Below are positions 17,794 to 26,936 of a stretch of 64,000 nucleotides of DNA, piece after piece; the first letter of the stretch is position 1; every line of letters starts with the position of its first letter. Origin of the DNA: CAMYLY01 sp036397755 (lineage in GTDB: Bacteria; Gemmatimonadota; Gemmatimonadetes; Gemmatimonadales; GWC2-71-9); the NCBI GenBank assembly GCA_036397755.1, contig DASWII010000046.1, positions 11,985-75,984 on the forward strand, given 5' to 3'. Under the pieces are notes generated by a model. That model saw only the letters and a program-made list of their open reading frames with translations. It was not told where the DNA came from and ran no database searches. The position numbers were made by a program, and so were the translations under genes.

Positions 17794-18357
17794 ATGAGTT
17801 TCGAATTCCTACCCATCTGGGCCGTTGCCGTTCTGGTGTTCTCGCTTCGCATCCTCGACGTGTCGCTGGGTACCATGCGTACGATCTCGGTGGTTCGGGG
17901 ACACGTCGGGCTGGCGATGATGCTCGGGTTCGTGGAGGTCTCCATCTGGGTGATCGCCGTAACGCAGGTAGTGGCGGGCATCGCCGAGCATCCCCTCCTC
18001 GTCATCGCATACGCCGGCGGCTTCGCCTCGGGGAGTGCGGTGGGGATTACGCTCGAACGCAAGCTCGCGCTGGGGTCGGTCGTCGTGCGCGTCGTGTCCC
18101 ACCTGCCACGAAGCGACCTCGAGGCGGTGATCGGCCCCCTCGCCACCGATATCGCCGCCTTTCGCGGCGAAGCCGCTGGCGGAGACCGCACACTGCTGTA
18201 CGCCTCGTGCAAACGCCGAGACCTGCCGCGTTTGATTGAGAAGGTACGCGCCGCCGATGACGACGTGTTCTACGTCGTGGAGCGGTTCTCGCAGATGGGA
18301 ACCGCGGTTCCCCTGCCCCATCCGACCGGGTGGCGGGCGGTGTTCAAGATGAAATAG
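17794..18357 (+). CDS. DUF5698/DUF2179 membrane protein (UPF0316-like)
   Basis: 187 residues from the ATG at 17794; a TTG nine bases upstream is an alternative. Three membrane segments come first (LPIWAVAVLVFSLRILDVSL, LAMMLGFVEVSIWVIAVTQV, PLLVIAYAGGFASGSAVG), with the family hallmark RILDVSLGTMRTI. A soluble DUF2179-like domain follows from about residue 100 (RVVSHLPRSDL, then YVVERFSQMG). The function of UPF0316 proteins is unknown; a regulatory membrane role is often guessed. It is monocistronic, converging on the TolB-type kinase gene across a heptamer tandem repeat. Confidence 0.85.
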   Translation: MSFEFLPIWAVAVLVFSLRILDVSLGTMRTISVVRGHVGLAMMLGFVEVSIWVIAVTQVVAGIAEHPLLVIAYAGGFASGSAVGITLERKLALGSVVVRVVSHLPRSDLEAVIGPLATDIAAFRGEAAGGDRTLLYASCKRRDLPRLIEKVRAADDDVFYVVERFSQMGTAVPLPHPTGWRAVFKMK

Positions 18358-18372
18358 CAGGAGGGGTGCGGA

Positions 18373-18435
18373 GTGCAGCGGGCAGCGTGCAGCGGGCAGC
18401 GGGCAGCGTGCAGCGGGCAGCGTGCAGGGTGCGGG
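18373..18435. repeat. Nine-unit heptamer tandem repeat
   Basis: Nine consecutive 7-base units, mostly GTGCAGC or GGGCAGC, with the last two drifting (GTGCAGG, GTGCGGG). The array fills the gap between two convergent genes, just past the stop at 18357. The 7-base period is not codon-like, and no spacer-repeat structure is present. Confidence 0.9.
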
Positions 18436-18441
18436 GTGTTC

Positions 18442-21108
18442 TTAGCGCCTGTCTCGCTCCCCCATCAGCTCCCGCAGCTCCGCAAACCAGTTCACGACCA
18501 CGGTAATGCCCTGGAGCGTCCCCGAATCGGGCGCGGCGATGAAGATGAACTGGCTGCCGTCTGGATGGACGTCGTACTGAGCGTGCCATGACCCGCTGGC
18601 GAACCTCCTCCCGTCAAACACCAATCGACGGTCTGTCACCGCCAGGGCCGGGTCGGTGCGAAGGCTCGCGACCATCACCTGTCTATCCGGCAGTCGGTAG
18701 TAGATCTCCCGCCCGCCGGACGACCACACCGGGGAGAATCCACCGCTGCGCGAGATCTGCGTCTTTCCCGAGGGAACCGGGAATGACGTGACGTACACCT
18801 CCGCACCTCCTGATTCGTTGGACACATAGGCGACCCAGCGTTCATCCGGGGAAAGCCGCGCGCCATGCTCATTCCACGCGTTGCGGAGAAAGGGAGCGGC
18901 AATGGAGTCACCGGGAATCACCACGAGTAAGTCACGGCCGCTCTCGTCGGCGTTGTCGCGCACCAGTAGCGTGCCGTCCCGCGTGACCGCCTCGGCATAC
19001 TGGTCCCCGGGCGCCGTGTACAGCACCTCGGGGCCACCGCTTCCATCCGCACGCCGTCGTACGACGTCCGACCCTTGCGATTCCTCGGAGTTATGGCTGT
19101 ACACGATCCACTCGCCGCGTGCATCCCACAGTGGATAGCGGTTGACGCCCCCCTCCGTGGACAGCAGCGTCAGCGTCGCTGCCGCACGGTCGTATACACG
19201 GATCTCGACGGCGTCGGTTGCCTCCACCTCGACGGCGATACGCCGGCCATCCGGAGAGAACCTCGGGCTCCCATAACCACCAGCCGGGACTTGGAGCGGC
19301 TCTTCTTGGCGCGACGCGTCGACGAGCGTCGGAACCTCGGCCGCCCGCTCGCCCTGGAGATACACCACCGTACCGGCGTCGGAGGCCGCCCATTGCGTGG
19401 CGCCACCAGAAAAGACCTGTACACCCTCCAGCAAGGCCGTGGGCTGCCCGGTTGCTCGCCGAGCAGCGACGTCGAACGGCACCGCAAACACGCTTCCGGA
19501 CCCGTGACCGTAGACGATATGCCCGGTGTTGACGTACTGGGGGAACACCCCTTCGTCCACGATGACCTCGATCGCACCCGTGTTGACGGTCATCATCACG
19601 ATCCGCGCGGCGTTCAGCGAGGGGAAGTCCGTCACCAACACGGCACGTCCATCCGGCAGGAAGTGCGGCCAGATTAGTTGGCCGACCAGGGAATCGGCGG
19701 GCGCCACTGTCCGGACGTCACCGCCGGTTCCCGGCACGATCCCGAGCCTGTCGGACCCCATCGTAAACACGATGTCACCGCTCTCGCCCCAGTGGATGCC
19801 GGCCCCACCGCCGTACACGCCCCGCGCCACCGTGAGGGCGGCCCCTCCGCTGGTGCGCACTCGCTTGATGTCGCTCCCCTTCGTGAACGCCAGCCACTCA
19901 CCGTCCGGCGAGAACGTCGGGTCCCGCCCATCCTCGGTATCGGGGATGGGGTGCACCTCGAGATCCGCCGCTCGCCGGAGCAACAGCTGCTGCTGACCTT
20001 CCACCGAGCCGACATAGACGATTTGGGACCCGTCTGGCGACACGGTGAGGAGCCTGCCACCGGTGCTGCTCCCGACCGGGTACTCTCCCGTGAGGACGAG
20101 GAAGCGCGCGGCGCGCCCAGGCGCCGGCGGTTCCGAGCGTAACAACCCGAACGCCGCCAGCCCCGCGAGCGCCACGGTGGCCGCGGGCCATGCCATGCGA
20201 CGCCACAGCGGCTGTTCAGCCACCGCCACGCCCGATGCCGGGCCGGCGCTCGTCACTGCCGTGGGCGTCACGAAGTTGGGGTTGCTGAGCGCGGACGCGA
20301 AGTCCGCCGCCGACCGAAACCGATCGGCCGGCATCTTGGATAGTGCCTTCCCGATCGCCGCCCCCACGTGCGCGGGCACCGTGTCGCGGAGGGCCGTCAC
20401 CGGGGGCGCCTTTTCGGTAATGACCTTGGCCACGATGGCCTGTGCGGTACTACCCGTGTACGGCGGGTCGCCGGTCAGCATCTCGTAGAGCACGGCGCCC
20501 AGCGAGTACACGTCGCTTCGCGCGTCGAGCTCCCGGTCGCCCATCGCCTGCTCCGGGCTCATATAGTGCGGGGTTCCGATCGAAAGCCCCGTCTCCGTGA
20601 GCCTGGTGCCGCTCGCCTGGCTCACCGCGAGCGCGATACCGAAGTCCGCGACCAGCGCTTGTCCGTCGTGCATCAGGATGTTCTCGGGCTTGATGTCGCG
20701 ATGGATCACCCCCTGGCGATGCGCATAGTCCAGTGCCGCGGCTATCGACTTGGTGATCTCCAGCGCTTCCTCGATGCCGAGCTGCTTCTCGCGCTTCAAC
20801 AAGTCGCGCAGTGCTTCGCCCTCGATGTACGGCATCACGTAGAATAGAAAACCGTCAGCATCGCCGGAATCGTGAAGCGGCAGGATGTGCGGGTGCTGCA
20901 AGTTGGCGGTGACCTTGATCTCTTGCAGAAACCGCTCGGCGCCGATCACGGCCGCCAGTTCCGGGCGCAGCACCTTGAACGCGACCTTGCGATCGTGCTT
21001 CACATCCTGCGCCAGGAAGACCGTTGCCATGCCGCCTTGCCCGAGCTCGCGTTCGAGCAGGTAGCGCTCGGCCAAGGCATTGGTGATGCGGGCGGCGGTG
21101 TCACTCAT
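18442..21108 (-). CDS. Ser/Thr protein kinase with C-terminal TolB-like (PD40) beta-propeller
   Basis: 888 residues from the ATG at 21108 (MSDTAARITNALAERYLL), with GGAG upstream; a 30-residue in-frame extension was rejected as Pro/Ser-rich non-protein. The kinase domain (about 20-280) has GQGGMATVFLAQD, VAFKVL, HRDIKPEN, VADFGIA and GTPHYMSPEQ. One membrane segment lies near residues 305-328 (MAWPAATVALAGLAAFGLL). The remainder is a WD40-like/TolB propeller with repeats such as VSPDGSQIVYVG, FSPDGEWLAFTKG, FSPDGRRIAVEV and LSPDERWVAYVSN. This would be a receptor kinase sensing an extracytoplasmic ligand. It is divergent from the zinc-ribbon gene, with only 111 bases between the starts. Confidence 0.93.
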   Translation of the reverse strand: MSDTAARITNALAERYLLERELGQGGMATVFLAQDVKHDRKVAFKVLRPELAAVIGAERFLQEIKVTANLQHPHILPLHDSGDADGFLFYVMPYIEGEALRDLLKREKQLGIEEALEITKSIAAALDYAHRQGVIHRDIKPENILMHDGQALVADFGIALAVSQASGTRLTETGLSIGTPHYMSPEQAMGDRELDARSDVYSLGAVLYEMLTGDPPYTGSTAQAIVAKVITEKAPPVTALRDTVPAHVGAAIGKALSKMPADRFRSAADFASALSNPNFVTPTAVTSAGPASGVAVAEQPLWRRMAWPAATVALAGLAAFGLLRSEPPAPGRAARFLVLTGEYPVGSSTGGRLLTVSPDGSQIVYVGSVEGQQQLLLRRAADLEVHPIPDTEDGRDPTFSPDGEWLAFTKGSDIKRVRTSGGAALTVARGVYGGGAGIHWGESGDIVFTMGSDRLGIVPGTGGDVRTVAPADSLVGQLIWPHFLPDGRAVLVTDFPSLNAARIVMMTVNTGAIEVIVDEGVFPQYVNTGHIVYGHGSGSVFAVPFDVAARRATGQPTALLEGVQVFSGGATQWAASDAGTVVYLQGERAAEVPTLVDASRQEEPLQVPAGGYGSPRFSPDGRRIAVEVEATDAVEIRVYDRAAATLTLLSTEGGVNRYPLWDARGEWIVYSHNSEESQGSDVVRRRADGSGGPEVLYTAPGDQYAEAVTRDGTLLVRDNADESGRDLLVVIPGDSIAAPFLRNAWNEHGARLSPDERWVAYVSNESGGAEVYVTSFPVPSGKTQISRSGGFSPVWSSGGREIYYRLPDRQVMVASLRTDPALAVTDRRLVFDGRRFASGSWHAQYDVHPDGSQFIFIAAPDSGTLQGITVVVNWFAELRELMGERDRR

Positions 21109-21183
21109 GGGAGGCTCCAGGGGATGCGGACTTCGGGAAGAAGATGGCTGAGACCGGGGAATTCCGCGAGGGCACGGGGAGGA

Positions 21184-21219
21184 TTGACCGGTGACCATGG
21201 TTTGCCGATTCTACGTGCC
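21184..21219 (+). promoter_or_regulatory. Candidate promoter of a possibly leaderless transcript
   Basis: TTGACC at 21184-21189 and GATTCT at 21207-21212 are separated by 17 bases. The predicted transcription start falls at or next to the A of the ATG at 21220, and no Shine-Dalgarno sequence precedes that ATG. The -10 box is only a 3/6 match. On the opposite strand the same bases read TAGAAT, a good -10 for the divergent kinase gene, though its -35 is unclear. Confidence 0.4.
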
Positions 21220-21678
21220 ATGACTTGCCCCACGTGTCATCAGGAGGTCGACCCCGATCACCGCTTTTGCAGCGGGTGCGGTCGGCCGCTGCTGGGCCCG
21301 CGCGCGGCCAAAGTCTCGGCGATTCTCACCGACGACTTCGATATCGACGCGCTGAGCAAACTGCAGCGCGAGAAGCAGCGCCTGACCAAGGAACTCAAAC
21401 AGATCCTCGATCACGCCGGCCAGACGGGTGAAGTTACCACCGCCGATCAGGCCCGCTATCAGGAGTTGCGCGGCAAGTGGGGCCAGCTCACCGGTGAGAT
21501 TTCCAACCACATGGACTACCTCGAGGCGCGGAGGGAATACGAGCGGCGTCACGCCAACCGGCGGCATCGGGACCGGCGGCGCCAGCACAGCGCCATTGAC
21601 TTTCCCGAGCGCCGCAAGGGCGATCGACGGGACAACGCGCGGCGCAGCGGCGAGGACCGGCGCTACCCGTTCGACTGA
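21220..21678 (+). CDS. Small zinc-ribbon protein with coiled coil and basic DRR-rich tail
   Basis: 152 residues beginning MTCPTCHQEVDPDHRFCSGCG, a double CxxC zinc ribbon that fixes the start. A helical, coiled-coil-prone region follows (about residues 45-110: LQREKQRLTKELKQIL, then ARYQELRGKWGQLTGEI). The tail is highly basic, with repeated RR/DRR motifs (HRDRRRQHS, ERRKGDRRDNARRSGEDRR). I do not recognise a named family. The tail could bind nucleic acid or membrane lipids, and the ribbon could mediate protein contacts. The ribbon resembles those at the start of the kinase at 4721 and the GGDEF protein at 46949. There is no ribosome binding site, and a promoter appears directly upstream. A strong hairpin follows the stop. 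Confidence 0.8.
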   Translation: MTCPTCHQEVDPDHRFCSGCGRPLLGPRAAKVSAILTDDFDIDALSKLQREKQRLTKELKQILDHAGQTGEVTTADQARYQELRGKWGQLTGEISNHMDYLEARREYERRHANRRHRDRRRQHSAIDFPERRKGDRRDNARRSGEDRRYPFD

Positions 21679-21709
21679 CGTGGTTCGGGTGCACCGCGAC
21701 GCTGATGCA

Positions 21710-21741
21710 CAACGGCCCCGGTGCTTCCACCGGGGCCGTTG
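21710..21741. terminator. Perfect 14-bp hairpin between convergent genes
   Basis: Arms CAACGGCCCCGGTG (21710-21723) and its exact complement (21728-21741) close a CTTC loop. It lies between the stop of the zinc-ribbon gene and the stop of the lipoprotein gene, so it could serve both strands as an intrinsic terminator. There is no long T-run. Confidence 0.75.
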
Positions 21742-21770
21742 GGCTGTCTCCAGAGCGATCGAGATGCGAA

Positions 21771-23990
21771 CTACTTCCGCTCGATCGTGATCCTCTTGAA
21801 GATCCTGAAGCCGGGCCACTCGGTGTTGCCCTGGGCGCCCTTCCCCATCTGAAGTGCGAGATAGAAGCCCACGATCTCCGAGCCGCCAAGCGCAGGACTA
21901 GGGAAGTCCTGATCGTCGCTCCCCCCGAGCGAGTGGGCGAATTCATAGACCGTCGACAAGGTCTCTATCTGACGGACGACACGATTATTACCACCAGGTG
22001 TGAGATTCTGGACTTGGTCCTTCTTACCGCACTCCGACTGCTTGCTCCCCTTGCAGTCGTCCGCCACGTGCCAATCCTCCAACTGCCACACCCCGTTCTT
22101 GTCCCTGAAGATGTTCCATATGTCGTCGTCCAGGAGAGGCACCGCAGCAAACGGATCCGTGACCTCGACGTTGTCACCGTCCACGAATACGAAGCGCAAC
22201 GAGTTTTGCAGCTCCTCAGTCGCAGGCACGGACAGCGCGAAGTACACGTTGTAGCAATCCGCTGTCCAATACAGGGTCCCTGTCGCACCGGTCGCACCCG
22301 AGAGATTGATCGGGATCTCGGTACCGTCACCGTACGCTGCATCAACGCCCTCGGTCTCAAGCACGCCGCGCTTGTCGGTGCACGCCGTGGCTTCAAAGGT
22401 CAGATGCGGCTTGCCGAGAAGGACGATTCCGTCGTCATCAGGAGTGACATAGTGCTTGGCAAACGGTCCGCCATCCCCAGTGAGCCCGATGCCATACCCG
22501 TGGGCGTCGAGGGCATGCGGGATCCCGGGGCTCCCGAGCTTCCACGTGGCCGTCGCGATGCCGTCCGCGCCGGTCAGCGCCGGCACCGTGCTAACGACGG
22601 TTCCATCACCACCAGAGATGTCGAAGGAAACCCTCGCTCCCTGGACCGGCACGAGATCGGAGATGGGATCACAGCCTTCGGATAAACCGTCACAAGGATC
22701 GGTCACGTTGTTCGTGAGCTTCACCTGCACGGCGACCTCTTCGCCCGAGTACCCTGAGTACACGCCAAGTGGCTGCACTTTTTCCATCTGGGCAGGCATG
22801 GCCCACACGAAGGGGCTCAAAGTACCTGACGTGCCGCCAAACCCGCGGTTGACAGCGTAAGCGGGCTTCGGCGCGGTCGACGGCAGTACCGCCGTGCGCA
22901 GCGCCCGCCAGCCGGCACTTGCGAACTGCCCCAGCCACGACTGCGGCGCCGCACTGGCGCTCAGCAAGGCGGTGCAGTCAACATCGATCGAACTGAACGT
23001 GTTCGGCAGCGCCTCGATGGTGCCGTCGCTCAACTCATGATGCAGTTGGAGCCTGTGGAATTTCTCGTGATTCAGCACGCCGCCGTCTTTTAGCCGGTCG
23101 AGCGCGGGCCCCGTGCTCACGCACGCCGCCACGATGACCGGCGGGTCATAGACGGTTCCGGCAGGATCCGACGTCTCGACCACGAGACACCCCGGATACT
23201 GCGGGAGCGCCAGCCGTTCGAGGAACACTGGGTTCGCGTCGTCGGCAGCAAAGTTGCACTCAGCGCCGCGGGTCACGGAGAAGAACGTCTCGTTATTGAC
23301 CGCCCCGCCATCGATCGTGAACGCGCAGGTCCCGTCCGGGCATTCCGCCGTGCCGCCCGAACCAGCATCGAAGAACGCCTCCGTGCAGGCACCAACGTCA
23401 CTGCCCTCGCCGCACCCTAATGCGCCGCTCTCGATTCGGAACGTGATCGGCAGGTTGCTGCCGTTCTTGAACGTGTAGATAGGCGTCTGATTCGTCGAGC
23501 GGTTGTCTTCGTTGGTGTCCGTGGGCTTCACGTCCCTATAGCCCATCAGGGCCCAACCGAGCGTGTCGTTCACCAAAGCACGCGAGTTCACGCAGATGCG
23601 ATAGACACCGCCGGACGCAAGGTTCGATTGTCCGGTCTGCCACCCAGCGCTATACGTTTCCAGATCCGTGTTGACCGCGACCTGACTCCCCGCAAACGAG
23701 ATGACAGTTCCCACCGCCCCAACGTACGCGCCGCAAGACGCCACACCGACACCATCATCGGCGAATGGTCCGAAAACGTCTATGCGTGGCCGAAGATTCG
23801 GGTTGAACGTTCCGTCGAAGAACGGCGCCGGGACGAGCGGGGGAAGGAAGTAAAACCCATCAGTGCCACCCTCGTGCGCGCCATCCGAAACCGCGAAGTC
23901 TGGCGGCAGCAGACGTGGCTCGCTCATGTCCTGACACGCCGTGACGGCGAATACTCCGAGGATCGAGGATACAACAAGTCGCTTCTTCAT
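21771..23990 (-). CDS. Large lipoprotein with Ig-like (Big_1-type) domain, function unknown
   Basis: 739 residues. MKKRLVVSSILGVFAVTAC is a lipoprotein signal with Cys19 as lipidation site. The N-terminal half (about 30-370) is Cys- and Gly-rich, with paired cysteines (ALGCGEGSDVGACTEAF, ECPDGTC) and no family I recognise. An invasin-like Ig fold sits near residues 440-500 (VQVKLTNNVTDPCDG, VPVQGARVSFDISGGDGTV, TGADGIATATWKLG). The C-terminal 200 residues include TLYWTADCYNVYFALSVPA and PLLDDDIWNIFRDKNGVW, possibly a beta-sandwich binding domain. It is probably a surface-exposed adhesin-like or carbohydrate-related lipoprotein. It appears monocistronic: a strong terminator hairpin follows and 292 non-coding bases precede it. 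Confidence 0.75.
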   Translation of the reverse strand: MKKRLVVSSILGVFAVTACQDMSEPRLLPPDFAVSDGAHEGGTDGFYFLPPLVPAPFFDGTFNPNLRPRIDVFGPFADDGVGVASCGAYVGAVGTVISFAGSQVAVNTDLETYSAGWQTGQSNLASGGVYRICVNSRALVNDTLGWALMGYRDVKPTDTNEDNRSTNQTPIYTFKNGSNLPITFRIESGALGCGEGSDVGACTEAFFDAGSGGTAECPDGTCAFTIDGGAVNNETFFSVTRGAECNFAADDANPVFLERLALPQYPGCLVVETSDPAGTVYDPPVIVAACVSTGPALDRLKDGGVLNHEKFHRLQLHHELSDGTIEALPNTFSSIDVDCTALLSASAAPQSWLGQFASAGWRALRTAVLPSTAPKPAYAVNRGFGGTSGTLSPFVWAMPAQMEKVQPLGVYSGYSGEEVAVQVKLTNNVTDPCDGLSEGCDPISDLVPVQGARVSFDISGGDGTVVSTVPALTGADGIATATWKLGSPGIPHALDAHGYGIGLTGDGGPFAKHYVTPDDDGIVLLGKPHLTFEATACTDKRGVLETEGVDAAYGDGTEIPINLSGATGATGTLYWTADCYNVYFALSVPATEELQNSLRFVFVDGDNVEVTDPFAAVPLLDDDIWNIFRDKNGVWQLEDWHVADDCKGSKQSECGKKDQVQNLTPGGNNRVVRQIETLSTVYEFAHSLGGSDDQDFPSPALGGSEIVGFYLALQMGKGAQGNTEWPGFRIFKRITIERK

Positions 23991-24282
23991 CCCGCCAGCC
24001 TTTCCAAAAAAAATTACTCCCGATTCCTTCGCGGATATGCGAGCGCCCAGGAGGGGGCATCGACATTCTATGTTGGCTTGCGCCTTAAAGGTGGACTGCC
24101 AACATCAGCAGGTCAAGCAAGGGGCGAGCCAAGTGAAGGAGCGCGTAAGTCGATGCCGCGCAACGAGGAATCCTGATCTCACTGGTATGATTGAGTCGTG
24201 CAGAGGTGCCAGGGGTGTGGCGCACGCGCAACACTGTGATCTGGCCTCACAAAGCCAGCTCGATCTCCTGGAACGCGGACGC
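23991..24282 (-). promoter_or_regulatory. Upstream region of the lipoprotein gene with 8-base inverted repeat
   Basis: A 292-base non-coding stretch, visibly richer in A/T than its surroundings, lies between the kinase stop and the lipoprotein start. ATGTTGGC at 24070-24077 and GCCAACAT at 24098-24105 form a perfect inverted repeat around 20 bases, about 80-115 bases upstream of the start codon, where an operator would sit. A T-run (minus strand) and GGAAAGG precede the ATG. No clear -35/-10 pair was found. Confidence 0.4.
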
Positions 24283-26883
24283 TTATCGGCCAAGGAGCGT
24301 AAGCTCGCTCCAGCGCGGCTGTCTGGCGAGCTCCTGCCACCACCACACGTTGCCTTGAGACTCGACGAACCGATGGTGCGGGTTCGCCACGATGTAGCGT
24401 TTGAGGATCTCGATCGCCTCGTCGTTGTCCCCCGCGACGTGCCGGGCGTAGGCCTCCACGGTTCGTATCTCCCACTCGGGATCGATCTCCGGATCGGCCG
24501 CCGCCTCGCGCACGCGGTCCAGCACGCGATCGGCGCTGTCCGCCAACCCGGCCTTCCCGACGATCCCTCCGTACAGCGTCATGGCTTGCAAGCGGACGGT
24601 CGTGTCGGCAGACGCCGTGGGCAACGAACCGATCCCATCGATCAGCGTGGCCGCCCGCGCCACATCCGGGGCCGGTGCGCCGGGAACCACCATCAGCCAC
24701 AGCTGACAGAGCTTGAAGCGCACGTCGTCCGGGAACCGAGTGAAGCCCTCCGTGCACCAGCGGCGCGCGGTGGTCGCCTGTTGCAAGTCGATCGCCCCCC
24801 AAAAGGCTCGGTCGATCAGGTCGCTCGTCCCGCGGAGATACGGATCGCGCTCGAGGCCGGCCTGGGCCGCGGCCATGGCCAGCGGGACCTCGTCGATCTC
24901 AGGCTCGTAATACACGACGCTGAGCGTGACGTACGCGGACGCGAGCGTGGGGTCGAGCGAGGTCGCCTGCTCCAGATCGGCGCGCGCCGCCGCGATCAAC
25001 GCGGGTCGCTGCGACATGTCGGGCGTGACGGTGGGATTCGCCAGCACATGTTTGAGAGTTCCGCGCAACTCCAGCGCTTTGGCGTTGCGATTGTCGAGTG
25101 TCACGGCGCGTTCGGCGTGGCCGATCGCCTCCTGGATCACCACGGCGAGGTCGCCGCCGAGATATCGCGCCCGCTCCAGCGCGGTCCAACCGCGCGCGAC
25201 GATCGGATCGCCCCATCGGGGATCGGCGCGCTCGGCAAGCTGAAACAGGGAATCGGCGCTGTTCAGCGCGCGGGCGACCCCGTCGTGGTCGTCGGCCGCC
25301 CGCCGCTCGGCCGCTTCCTGTCGGCTGCGTTCGCCCCGGCGATACGCCACGTACGCGTCGTTGCTGCGCGTTCCCAAGCGGCTTGCCCGCAGCGCCACGT
25401 TACGCCCGATGCGTGCCCGAAGCGACGTCGTCACCCCGGCGGCGACGGAATCGCGCGCGGAGATGATCTGATCGGCGCCCACCGTGAAGCTCTCGAGATT
25501 CCCGACGTTGTCACCGGTGTTGCCATCCACGAGCCGGGTCGAGATGAGCACGTTCCCGCCGGAGCGCGACTCGAGCTGGCCCACGACCAGGGTGCCCGCC
25601 CCCAGCGCCCGCGCCACCGAGTCACGACTCGCGCGGGTATCCCGGAACCTCGCGGCGCCGCTGGCCGACACCACGCTCACGTCCGCGCGATCCAGCTCGT
25701 CGATCAACGCCTCGGTCAACCCATCGGCGATCGGTCCGAGCGATCCGTCGCTCGAGAGGTCCTCGAAGTACAGCACCGCCACGCGTTCGGGATCGAGTTG
25801 ATCGCCAAGTACGCTGCCGCCGCCAGGGCCGAATACCGCCCAGGCGCCGAGCGCGATCCCCGCCACGGCGACGACGCCAACCACGGACACAAGGGCCCTG
25901 CGCCACGCCGACGCCGGCTCCGCGAGCTGCCCGGCCATCATGCGCGAGGTACGTCCACCCGCGGCCATCATGCCCGACTGCCGCATCGCCGCCGACGGCC
26001 GGCGATGCATCGCGGTGTGCACGTCCACCATGTCGAGCGCCTCGGCCATCTCCATGCCCGTCTGATAGCGATCCGCCGGAGTCTTCGCCATGGACGTCAT
26101 GATGACGTCCTCTAACTCGTCCGGAATCGCCTCACGCATGATCGTGGGCGCCGGCACGGTGTCCATGGCGTGTCGCGCCATGATCGCCATCGGGGTCGGC
26201 CCGGTGAACGGCACCTGCCCGATGAGCATCTCGTAGAGCACGCATCCCAGGCTGTAGAGGTCACTCCGTCCGTCGACGTTCTCCCCGGAGGCCTGCTCCG
26301 GACTCATGTACGCCGGCGTACCCACCGCCATGCCCGTCTGCGTGATCTTCTCTCCACCCGCCGCATCCATCGCGCGGGCGATGCCGAAGTCCGCCACCAC
26401 CGCGTGGCCGCCGGTCATCATGATGTTGTCGGGCTTGATGTCGCGATGAACGAGGCCCAGGCTGTGGGCGTATCCGAGTGCCTCCGCCACCTCCTTGCAG
26501 ATCAATACCGCGTCCTTGATGGGCAGCTGCTTGTCGCGCTCGATACGGTCGCCCAGTGACTCGCCTTCGACGAACGGCATGACGTAGTACAGCTTGCCGT
26601 CGGCCTCGCCCGAGTCGTAGAGCGGGAGAATGTGCGGATGCTGTAGCTTGGCGGTGATCTGCACTTCGCGCAGGAACCGATCGGCGCCCAGCGACTGCGC
26701 CAGGTCCGGCAGAATCACCTTGATGGCGACGTAGCGGTCGTGCTTGAGATCGCGGGCCAGGTACACGGTGGCCATGCCACCCTGCCCCAGCTCCCGCTCG
26801 ACATCGTATGTGTCCGCAAGGGCGGCGCGCAGCTCTCGGAGCTGCTCCTCCGCGTATTCGTCTATTTCGGGCTGGTCAGTCAT
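24283..26883 (-). CDS. Ser/Thr protein kinase with FlgO/TolB-like domain and TPR region
   Basis: 866 residues starting MTDQPEIDEYAEEQLREL. The kinase domain (about 28-290) shows GQGGMATVYLARD, VAIKVILPDL, HRDIKPDN, VADFGIARAM and GTPAYMSPEQASGE. One membrane segment lies near 330-350 (ALVSVVGVVAVAGIALGAWAV). A FlgO/adenylate-cyclase-associated TolB-like domain follows at about 365-490 (RVAVLYFEDLSSDGSLGPIADGLTEALIDEL would be its first strand and helix, given here only as family signature), then TPR-type helices to the end. This architecture is a recurrent receptor kinase type in related phyla. Its signal is unknown. The flavoprotein gene upstream ends 53 bases away, so it may be at the 3' end of that transcript. 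Confidence 0.92.
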   Translation of the reverse strand: MTDQPEIDEYAEEQLRELRAALADTYDVERELGQGGMATVYLARDLKHDRYVAIKVILPDLAQSLGADRFLREVQITAKLQHPHILPLYDSGEADGKLYYVMPFVEGESLGDRIERDKQLPIKDAVLICKEVAEALGYAHSLGLVHRDIKPDNIMMTGGHAVVADFGIARAMDAAGGEKITQTGMAVGTPAYMSPEQASGENVDGRSDLYSLGCVLYEMLIGQVPFTGPTPMAIMARHAMDTVPAPTIMREAIPDELEDVIMTSMAKTPADRYQTGMEMAEALDMVDVHTAMHRRPSAAMRQSGMMAAGGRTSRMMAGQLAEPASAWRRALVSVVGVVAVAGIALGAWAVFGPGGGSVLGDQLDPERVAVLYFEDLSSDGSLGPIADGLTEALIDELDRADVSVVSASGAARFRDTRASRDSVARALGAGTLVVGQLESRSGGNVLISTRLVDGNTGDNVGNLESFTVGADQIISARDSVAAGVTTSLRARIGRNVALRASRLGTRSNDAYVAYRRGERSRQEAAERRAADDHDGVARALNSADSLFQLAERADPRWGDPIVARGWTALERARYLGGDLAVVIQEAIGHAERAVTLDNRNAKALELRGTLKHVLANPTVTPDMSQRPALIAAARADLEQATSLDPTLASAYVTLSVVYYEPEIDEVPLAMAAAQAGLERDPYLRGTSDLIDRAFWGAIDLQQATTARRWCTEGFTRFPDDVRFKLCQLWLMVVPGAPAPDVARAATLIDGIGSLPTASADTTVRLQAMTLYGGIVGKAGLADSADRVLDRVREAAADPEIDPEWEIRTVEAYARHVAGDNDEAIEILKRYIVANPHHRFVESQGNVWWWQELARQPRWSELTLLGR

Positions 26884-26936
26884 CGCTCAGCGTATAACAA
26901 TAGAGGCACACCCGAGAGGGAGCCAGCAACGGACGT

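Noticed and set aside
18373..18435. Short regular repeats as a CRISPR array
   Set aside because: Units are 7 bases and contiguous, with no spacers and no cas genes anywhere in the window.
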